Source: Dehalococcoidia bacterium (lineage in GTDB: Bacteria; Chloroflexota; Dehalococcoidia; SZUA-161). Taken from it: DNA of 11,452 nucleotides. Both the position numbers and the translations under genes were made by a program. Shown one piece after another: positions 7,318-11,452 of this stretch (position 1 is its first letter; the number at the start of each line of letters is the position of its first letter). The stretch covers positions 1-11,452 of the forward strand of contig SOKG01000213.1 of NCBI GenBank assembly GCA_004376205.1, in the 5' to 3' direction. The notes under the pieces were generated by a model. The model saw only the letters and a list, made by a program, of their open reading frames with translations. It did no database searches and had not been told where the DNA came from.

Positions 7318-7837
7318 AACGATTCTTGCAGGTTTCGGAGGTCAGGGTGTCCTCTCTATGGGTCTCAACTTGGCTCAGGCAGCGATGCTAGAGGGGAAAA
7401 ACGTCACCTATCTACCCTCCTATGGAGCCGAAGTCCGCGGCGGCACTGCCAATTGCACAGTAGCCATATCAGATGAAGAGATTGCATCTCCGGTTGCTTC
7501 TTCTCCGGACTTTATTGTAGCCATGAATCAACCTTCTCTGGTTAGATTTCAGAATCAGCTTCAATCAGGAGGTCTGTTCTTCATCAATTCCTCCCTAGTA
7601 GAAGCTGAGGTCTCAAGAGGTGATATCGATATTGTCAGTGTTCCGGCGAATAGTATGGCTGAAGAGTTGGGGAGCCCAAAATCTGCGAACATGGTGATGC
7701 TGGGAGCATTCACCAAGAAAAGCAACCTGGTTTCCCTTTCCAGCGTAATTGAAGCGCTAAGAAACACTCTGAAGAATAAGCAGAAACTGATTGCTATTAA
7801 CAAAAAGGCCTTGCTGGCAGGATACGATTTGTTCTAA
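7307..7837 (+). CDS. 2-oxoacid:ferredoxin oxidoreductase gamma subunit
   Basis: A 176-residue gamma subunit, the domain that binds CoA-side substrate in the POR/KOR superfamily. Diagnostic are 'ILAGFGGQGVLSMGLNLAQAA' at the N-terminus, 'VTYLPSYGAEVRGGTANCTVAIS' and 'DFIVAMNQPSLVRF'. Its ATG lies within the end of the beta gene, so translation is coupled. It completes the delta-alpha-beta-gamma set, all four subunits present and intact. The stop is followed by 41 bases before the ACT-domain gene. No clear terminator lies between, so the ACT gene is probably on the same transcript. Confidence 0.92.
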   Translation: MLIKTILAGFGGQGVLSMGLNLAQAAMLEGKNVTYLPSYGAEVRGGTANCTVAISDEEIASPVASSPDFIVAMNQPSLVRFQNQLQSGGLFFINSSLVEAEVSRGDIDIVSVPANSMAEELGSPKSANMVMLGAFTKKSNLVSLSSVIEALRNTLKNKQKLIAINKKALLAGYDLF

Positions 7838-7878
7838 TCTGAGTTATGGGGGTCTACATATTCAGTCGGGAGTAGCTT

Positions 7879-8310
7879 ATGTGTGTAAAACAGGTCTCGG
7901 TTAGTCTGGAGAATGTGCCGGGGAAGTTCCTGGATGTGAGCGAACTTCTGGGAGCCGAAGGGATAAACATCAGGGCCATTTCAGTGGCCGATACATCCGA
8001 CGTCAGTACGGTCAGGTTTGTATCGGATGAACCGGACAAGACCATCAATGTCTTGAGAAGCCACGGGTACTCGGTAAAGGAAACCGACGTAATAGCGGTA
8101 GAGGTCCCTGATCATCCCGGTGGACTTCAAGCCATACTTAAGCCCCTGAAGGGGGCTGATATCAACGTCCACTATCTTTATCCCTATCTGGGTAGAGGAG
8201 AAAGCGGGCAGCCCATAATCATTGTGGGCGTGGACAAAACCGAAAAGGCGATGGAGGTTTTGAAAAAGAACTGGGTTCATACCTTCGGCAAAGAAATCTA
8301 TGCCCTGTAG
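7879..8310 (+). CDS. Tandem ACT-domain protein
   Basis: A 143-residue protein made of two ACT domains (about residues 3-70 and 72-140). The first shows the typical 'VSLENVPGKFLDVSELLGAEGINIRAISVAD', the second 'AVEVPDHPGGLQAILKPLKGADINVHYLYPY'. The N-P-G/H-P-G turn plus 'INIRAI/INVHYL' is the usual amino-acid-binding face. Stand-alone tandem ACT proteins are often found beside indolepyruvate or branched-chain oxidoreductases and phenylacetate-CoA ligase genes, where they are taken to sense an amino acid; there is no DNA-binding domain. GGGAG about six bases upstream supports the ATG at 7879. It is the last gene of the plus-strand operon. A role in sensing the amino acid whose 2-oxoacid the enzyme handles is inference. 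Confidence 0.88.
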   Translation: MCVKQVSVSLENVPGKFLDVSELLGAEGINIRAISVADTSDVSTVRFVSDEPDKTINVLRSHGYSVKETDVIAVEVPDHPGGLQAILKPLKGADINVHYLYPYLGRGESGQPIIIVGVDKTEKAMEVLKKNWVHTFGKEIYAL

Positions 8311-8312
8311 TA

Positions 8313-8326
8313 TTGACCTAGGTCAA
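8313..8326. promoter_or_regulatory. Perfect 14-bp palindrome between convergent genes
   Basis: TTGACCTAGGTCAA is a perfect palindrome two bases after the ACT gene stop, in the 144-bp gap between convergent genes. It could be a protein-binding site or a weak hairpin, but no T tract follows, so it is not a canonical intrinsic terminator. The rest of the gap (8327-8454) shows nothing recognisable. Confidence 0.25.
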
Positions 8327-8454
8327 CATTTGAGCCGCGTCCCCCACCGACGGATCACGTCGCCAAGCTCACTGGATTTTCGAGCACCACGAGACACAAA
8401 GCCTACGCCAGAATTGGCCCAAGAGCATGGCGTATCACACCAGAGATGATTGGG

Positions 8455-9072
8455 TCAAGCGTTCTCGTCCAACAGCCTTTCAATAGCCACCTTCAATTCT
8501 TGCGGCTTGAAGCCAAATGGACCTAACCCACCGGCATATACCACACGCCCATCCGTCCCAACTAGATACAGCCGCGTAGGTATGGCGGCATAGGCACGAT
8601 TGACCGGGTCATCAATTTCATCCACCAGAGTGGGGATCCCATACTGTAGCGCAGATTCACACCTCGCTGCTACTTGTCTGCGCTCTTCCATGGTCTTGGG
8701 ATCGTATACATCCGTGGCGGCTTTCGACCTTTGCACTTTCATCGCCAAGCCAAATACACCCCCGCCGAGCCACCACCCATCAATCGGGTGCGCCTCACGG
8801 ATATAGATCACAATAAATTGAACCCGATCGTGATACTGTTCGTAGAGATCGTGGAGACTCACGGTCTCCTTTACAAAGGGTGGTCAGGTGTAGCTGCCGA
8901 AGATCAACGCCACCGGTTTCTTGCCCCGGAACTCGGAGAGGCGCAGCGAGTCCTTGCCGTCAGTGTCATACAATTCAAAATCCGGGGCTATATCTCCTAC
9001 CTTCGGAGCAAGAGGTACGAATTGCCTCCGCCATGCTTTCATCTCTTTCTTTACTCGAATTACTTCGAACAT
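8455..9072 (-). CDS. Deiodinase-like selenoprotein (thioredoxin fold, in-frame UGA=Sec)
   Basis: Read through one in-frame UGA (8884-8886), this gives a 205-residue protein of the iodothyronine deiodinase-like family. Before the UGA: 'KVGDIAPDFELYDTDGKDSLRLSEFRGKKPVALIFGSYT'. After it: 'PPFVKETVSLHDLYEQYHDRVQFIVIYIREAHPIDGW'. The result, G-S-Y-T-Sec63-P-P-F, is the deiodinase active site, with the conserved E-A-H-x-x-D-G-W at 93-100, 'YGIPTLVDEIDDPVNRAYAAIPTRLYLV' and 'GGLGPFGFKP' later. A hairpin with a GU-containing loop follows the UGA. The bacterial proteins are thiol-redox enzymes of uncertain substrate; deiodination is not implied. I start at ATG 9072, preceded by GGAAGGA; the frame is open to another ATG at 9189, which lacks a ribosome-binding site. 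Standard gene callers would split it into two fragments. Confidence 0.88.
8853..8886 (-). promoter_or_regulatory. bSECIS-like element of the deiodinase-like gene
   Basis: After the UGA (8884-8886) and a 14-base spacer, the mRNA forms GGAGAC-CGUGA-GUCUCC, a six-pair stem with a five-base loop containing GU. The loop starts about 21 bases after the UGA, in the range where bacterial SelB-binding hairpins sit. The UGA is followed by C, a favourable Sec context. Confidence 0.72.
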
Positions 9073-9129
9073 GGTAGATTCCTTCCTCATATTGGCATCG
9101 GGGCAGCCTTGGGAGCGCCCATCGTTGCC

Positions 9130-9159
9130 TATACATTTCGTAGAAGCTTCGTGCGTCAA
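9130..9159 (-). promoter_or_regulatory. Possible promoter for the deiodinase-like gene
   Basis: On the minus strand TTGACG (9154-9159), an 18-base spacer and TGTATA (9130-9135) lie in the 173-base gap after the PrdB-like gene. If used, transcription would begin near 9123, which agrees with a protein start at 9072 and excludes the upstream ATG at 9189. The match is moderate. Confidence 0.35.
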
Positions 9160-9245
9160 AAAGATAGCATGATTAGTCGATGGATACAAACAGGGTGAGC
9201 GGTGTTGTTGCTGACATCTTCCTACCCAACTCGACGGCGCAGGTG

Positions 9246-10046
9246 CTATACACCCTCTACCTGCCGCTGCGCCTCCCCCTCCCAGCTATCGTCGCCCTCT
9301 CTCCATTCGTAGGGCAGATCGACAATCGCGCCCGGCTCCCTGATGGATTTCAAAGCCTCGAAGGCATCCTTGATAATCTTCATCTGGAGGTCGCGGTCGA
9401 ATGGTTTCCCGGTGGTGTGCCCCAATGGGAAGTTTATGAAGACCGACCTCGGCGGCTTCACCAACTCGGTTATGTCCCGTGCCGAGCTTGCCGAGATAGT
9501 TGATATCCCATTCTCCTCCACTATCCTCGCGATCAGTCCTACGGACTGATGGCAAACCGGTCACGCGGGAACAAGAAACAGGACATCCACCCCTTCCTGC
9601 TTCAGCCTCTTTGTTATCTCTAGCGCAATTTGATTCTGGAGGGCCGTGCGGCGGAAGATGCGCCCCATAATGGTATAGTTCACCGGGGCCAGCTCGCCAA
9701 TGTATCCCTCCTCTTCCAACTCCCTGAACCGTTCTATGGGGAAGACACAATTGACATCCCTATCAGCATCGGTGTGCTCATAGTAGTTGTGGCTTACAGC
9801 TAGCTCTGTCACATCAATGCCCTTGGGGATTTCCCGAAAGCCCAGGTCATTCTTCTCCGGATCGAAAGGAAGCTGCTTCCCCTTGATGTAGAACCCTCCA
9901 GTACTGAGGAGCGCAACCTGGCACTCCTCGAGGTTCTTCTCCAAAGGGGTGAAGGGTGCAGTCTCATTCACCGTCCACTCATACGGCGGGAACCCTTGAG
10001 CAGCAAAAATAGCCCTGGTGAACTCCACGTATTTTATCGGCGACAT
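9246..10046 (-). CDS. PrdB/GrdB-family reductase selenoprotein, in-frame UGA=Sec
   Basis: Read through the UGA at 9561-9563 this is a 266-residue protein of the glycine/sarcosine/betaine/D-proline reductase selenoprotein B family, close in size to PrdB (about 240) and shorter than GrdB (about 430). The sequence around the UGA is 'VDVLFLVPA'-Sec162-'PVC'-'HQSVGLIARIVEENG', giving a Sec-x-x-Cys redox pair (Sec162, Cys165). Upstream family marks are 'VALLSTGGFYIKGKQLPFD', 'AVSHNYYEHTDADRDVNCVFPIERFRELEEEGYIGEL' and 'NYTIMGRIFRRTALQNQIALEITKRLKQEGVD'; downstream 'PPRSVFINFPLGHTTGKPFD' and 'LPYEWREGDD'. ATG 10046 has AAGGAGG six bases upstream. No PrdA, GrdA, GrdC/D or GrdE homologue is in the window, so its partner and substrate are unknown. 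Gene callers would report two broken ORFs. Confidence 0.9.
9525..9563 (-). promoter_or_regulatory. bSECIS-like element of the PrdB/GrdB-like gene
   Basis: Ten bases after the UGA (9561-9563), the mRNA forms a perfect eight-pair stem AUCAGUCC-GUA-GGACUGAU (9532-9550). After one C-C mismatch the stem continues with about five further pairs (two G-U) toward the UGA. The loop carries GU and lies 19-21 bases after the UGA, as in known bacterial Sec insertion elements. The UGA is followed by C. Confidence 0.78.
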
Positions 10047-10084
10047 TCTTGGCCTCCTTGGTTATCTTAAGCTCAGTTTCATCC

Positions 10085-10114
10085 ATTATAGAACAAGGTC
10101 TGAGGGTTAGACAA
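10085..10114 (-). promoter_or_regulatory. Promoter for the selenoprotein genes
   Basis: On the minus strand a perfect -10, TATAAT (10085-10090), is preceded by TTGTCT (10109-10114) with an 18-base spacer. Transcription would start near 10078, about 30 bases before the PrdB/GrdB-like ATG and its AAGGAGG ribosome-binding site. Confidence 0.6.
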
Positions 10115-10200
10115 CACTGGACAACACAGGCAAACATCTGGTTCGTAGGACTAAAGAGAAGCGCTTCTTGCCACACGCTAGAGGAGCTATTCAGCAGCCC

Positions 10201-10229
10201 TTGCATTTGCAGCCCCACATGGTTATCCT
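10201..10229 (+). promoter_or_regulatory. Possible promoter for the zinc-ribbon gene
   Basis: TTGCAT (10201-10206), a 17-base spacer and TATCCT (10224-10229) lie about 35 bases upstream of the coiled-coil/zinc-ribbon gene. The overlapping hexamer TATGCT (10229-10234) is an alternative -10. Weak match, supported mainly by position. Confidence 0.3.
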
Positions 10230-10263
10230 ATGCTAAGCCAACATCAGCGGGGGGGTGCAAGAT

Positions 10264-10626
10264 ATGGAGCCACTGGCAGAAATAGCCAAGCAACTACAAG
10301 AGTTGAGGAGAGAGATTGCCGAGCTGAAGAAACAACAAGGTGAGATACTGGCAGAATTACAGTCGGGAAAGCGCTTGCAGCATGCTGCGGGCGGGGAAAC
10401 GGTCCAGAAAGAGAGAGGGCAACCTGCAACGCTGGAGATGTACTGCTCGCAATGCCTTGAACTGAGGCTCGTTGCGGGAGCAAAAAGGGTTGTGTTGCCG
10501 GATGGTAGCACAGCTATTCAGGGGCAGTGCGTGGTTTGTGGGACGACGGCTTTCAGAATGACTTCGATGAGTGGGGTTCTGATAGGCGAAGCGGCCTCTG
10601 CTCGGGTGGGCCTCCAACAGGACTAG
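10264..10626 (+). CDS. Coiled-coil plus zinc-ribbon protein (DUF5679-like)
   Basis: A 120-residue soluble protein. Residues 1-35 form an amphipathic coiled coil ('EIAKQLQELRREIAELKKQQGEILAEL'). A polar linker leads to a zinc ribbon with Cys61-x2-Cys64 and Cys89-x2-Cys92, written as 'MYCSQCLELRLVAGAKRVVLPDGSTAIQGQCVVCGTTAFRM'. The pattern C-x-x-C, then 'NG/DG..A..G.C..CGT..FR', is that of DUF5679, a small domain of unknown function seen in Chloroflexota and archaea. GGGGGTG six bases before ATG 10264 favours that start; a GTG at 10255 in frame is the alternative. It is divergent from the selenoprotein gene, with 217 bases between the starts. A protein- or nucleic-acid-binding role is only a guess. 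Confidence 0.75.
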   Translation: MEPLAEIAKQLQELRREIAELKKQQGEILAELQSGKRLQHAAGGETVQKERGQPATLEMYCSQCLELRLVAGAKRVVLPDGSTAIQGQCVVCGTTAFRMTSMSGVLIGEAASARVGLQQD

Positions 10627-10790
10627 GGAACAGAGCATCACGGCCTCTTTCCACCAAGGATTTTCGCTAACATTTAGCTAACGAACTCAGCGACACGCAA
10701 TAACACGGAGCAACACAACAGATATAAGACGGCCCCGAACGCCTATACGGAATGGTATCTAGTACCCCCTAATAGCACATAGTTCGAAGA

Positions 10791-10846
10791 ACTCAAAATC
10801 CGTTGGACTTCGGTCCTTGCGTGTTCAAATCCCGCCCTCGGCACCA
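10791..10846 (+). other. 3' fragment of tRNA-Leu(CAA), probable integration (att) scar
   Basis: The 3' part of a class II tRNA is readable from the anticodon loop onward. It shows CTCAAAA (anticodon CAA), the 3' anticodon strand TCCGT, a variable arm GGAC-TTCG-GTCC, a T arm GCGTG-TTCAAAT-CCCGC (one T-C mismatch), the acceptor strand CCTCGGC, the discriminator A and encoded CCA. The expected 5' strands ACGGA and GCCGAGG are absent: sequence left of the loop does not pair. A fragment that starts exactly at the anticodon loop is typical of an attachment site left by a tyrosine integrase using tRNA-Leu. No integrase gene or intact copy is in the window. Confidence 0.72.
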
Positions 10847-10889
10847 TGCACAATGAGAATTAAGGTCTATGGAGGCAAATCTAAGGCTT

Positions 10890-11000
10890 ATGGCTAAAAA
10901 GAAGTCAGTAAATCCAGAGCTAGTCGTTTTTGGCTATTCTGAGAGAAAATTTCCGATCTACTCTCTTAACCATTTAGCCCAGATCAACTTCAAAAACTGA
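10890..11000 (+). CDS. Small ORF, unrecognised (36 aa)
   Basis: An open frame of 36 codons beginning MAKKKSVNPELVVFGYSERK and ending in 'NHLAQINFKN'. An in-frame ATG at 10869 would add seven residues. GGAGG lies 14 bases before ATG 10890 and AAGG is nearer but close, so the start is unclear. I do not recognise it. It sits in the AT-rich right end, 20 bases before another small gene. It may be a real small protein, a truncated gene start or chance. Confidence 0.3.
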   Translation: MAKKKSVNPELVVFGYSERKFPIYSLNHLAQINFKN

Positions 11001-11020
11001 GAAAAAAAGGGTGTGCTAAT

Positions 11021-11230
11021 ATGAACATAAAGGAGAAGCTTCAAAGAAAAATAACAATTAAGCAATATGAACTAACGTTTGTGATAATATCTGTGATCTT
11101 CTTCGTACTTTTTTTGATAACTGCATGGCCAAGATTCAGAAGTGACGCCATGAGCATTCAATGGCACTGGTACCTCGTATTAACAGTTGTTTTTCTGGTG
11201 CCAGTTTATAAGAGAATATTAACGAGATGA
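11021..11230 (+). CDS. Small two-TM membrane protein, unrecognised
   Basis: A 69-residue protein with a basic N-terminus (MNIKEKLQRKITIKQYE), a strong hydrophobic helix ('LTFVIISVIFFVLFLITAW', about residues 18-36), a short polar loop ('PRFRSDAMSIQWH') and a second helix ('WYLVLTVVFLVPVY', about 50-63) ending in 'KRILTR'. Both ends should face the cytoplasm. An AGGGTG-like site about seven bases upstream supports the ATG. The codon use is much more AT-rich than that of genes to the left, which together with the tRNA fragment suggests a different origin for this end. Family not recognised. Confidence 0.6.
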   Translation: MNIKEKLQRKITIKQYELTFVIISVIFFVLFLITAWPRFRSDAMSIQWHWYLVLTVVFLVPVYKRILTR

Positions 11231-11436
11231 TTCAAATAGTGCGTGAGAAAACCGAACCTTCCAAAAACAGTACAAAACACAATTCTAGATGCAACCAGAA
11301 GTATGTTAACTATTCCCTGCTGCAACATCAATGTGGCATGGATGTGGCGCAAGTCCTGGGCGAGCACCCCTTGGAGGCTAGCTTTGTCCTCAGCCCTTGG
11401 TTAATTGACAATGCCCTGGCCAAACATTTAAAATAG
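11227..11436 (+). CDS. Doubtful small ORF overlapping the two-TM gene
   Basis: A 69-codon frame whose ATG overlaps the stop of the preceding gene as ATGA, an arrangement that could allow coupled translation. The product is polar at first ('REKTEPSKNSTKHNSRCNQKYVNY') and contains 'GMDVAQVLGEHPLEASFVLSPWLIDNALAKHLK' at the C-terminus. I see no known domain, and there is no separate ribosome-binding site. The overlap is the only positive sign; it may be spurious. Confidence 0.3.
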   Translation: MIQIVREKTEPSKNSTKHNSRCNQKYVNYSLLQHQCGMDVAQVLGEHPLEASFVLSPWLIDNALAKHLK

Positions 11437-11452
11437 GCTCAACACCGAGAGG

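Noticed and set aside
8863..8883. Deiodinase-like gene as a pseudogene broken by a nonsense mutation
   Set aside because: The UGA is exactly at the family's Sec position, both halves are fully conserved in the same frame, and a SECIS-like hairpin follows. A random nonsense mutation would not choose this codon.
9073..9189. Upstream start (ATG 9189) for the deiodinase-like protein
   Set aside because: The extra 39 residues resemble no family N-terminus and lack a ribosome-binding site; a possible promoter lies inside this stretch, and ATG 9072 has GGAAGGA in place.
9522..9563. PrdB/GrdB-like gene as two separate genes or a frameshift
   Set aside because: Both parts are in one frame with only the UGA between. 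The downstream part has no ATG or ribosome-binding site of its own, and the UGA falls in a U-x-x-C motif.
10627..10800. Group I intron within a tRNA-Leu gene, or a split tRNA with its 5' half upstream
   Set aside because: CGGAATGGTA at 10748-10757 resembles a D-arm, but it is about 20 bases too far from the anticodon loop, has no matching GCCGAGG acceptor strand, and no intron core elements are visible. An att scar explains the fragment better.

Overview
The window looks like chromosomal DNA of an anaerobic bacterium. Uncultured Chloroflexota (Dehalococcoidia-like) is my best guess. The basis is gene content: a corrinoid/UroD-type methyltransferase cassette, a four-subunit 2-oxoacid:ferredoxin oxidoreductase, DUF4389, PspC and DUF5679-like proteins, and selenoproteins of the glycine/D-proline reductase B family. 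There is no rRNA or other phylogenetic marker, so the placement is inference.

Layout. Positions 1-308 hold no gene I can support. Positions 309-2040 (minus strand) carry three small membrane-protein genes: a PspC-domain protein, a two-repeat DUF4389 protein and an unrecognised two-TM protein. They read away from a good sigma70-type promoter at 2151-2179. A divergent near-consensus promoter at 2358-2386 starts the plus-strand block 2419-5009: a methyl-carrying corrinoid protein, a UroD-family methyltransferase, and a small protein like the MetH activation domain. Together these form a methyl-transfer set with its own probable cobalamin reactivator. After a 257-bp gap with another promoter (5193-5221) comes a tight operon, 5267-7837: ferredoxin-like delta, alpha, beta and gamma subunits of a VOR/KOR-type enzyme. 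It is followed by a tandem-ACT protein (7879-8310) that may sense an amino acid linked to the pathway.

The most notable part is the minus-strand block 8455-10046. Naive translation gives four broken reading frames. They are better read as two selenoprotein genes, each with one in-frame UGA in the exact active-site position of its family and a bacterial SECIS-like hairpin just downstream. The first (9246-10046) is a stand-alone PrdB/GrdB-like reductase subunit with a Sec-Pro-Val-Cys motif. The second (8455-9072) is an iodothyronine-deiodinase-like thioredoxin-fold protein with Thr-Sec-Pro-Pro-Phe. No partner subunits of glycine or proline reductase lie in the window.

Divergent from these is a coiled-coil/zinc-ribbon (DUF5679-like) gene at 10264-10626. 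At 10791-10846 lies the 3' part of a tRNA-Leu(CAA), from anticodon loop to CCA, without its 5' half. This is the classic footprint of integrase-mediated insertion. To its right the DNA becomes AT-rich and carries only small, unrecognised ORFs.
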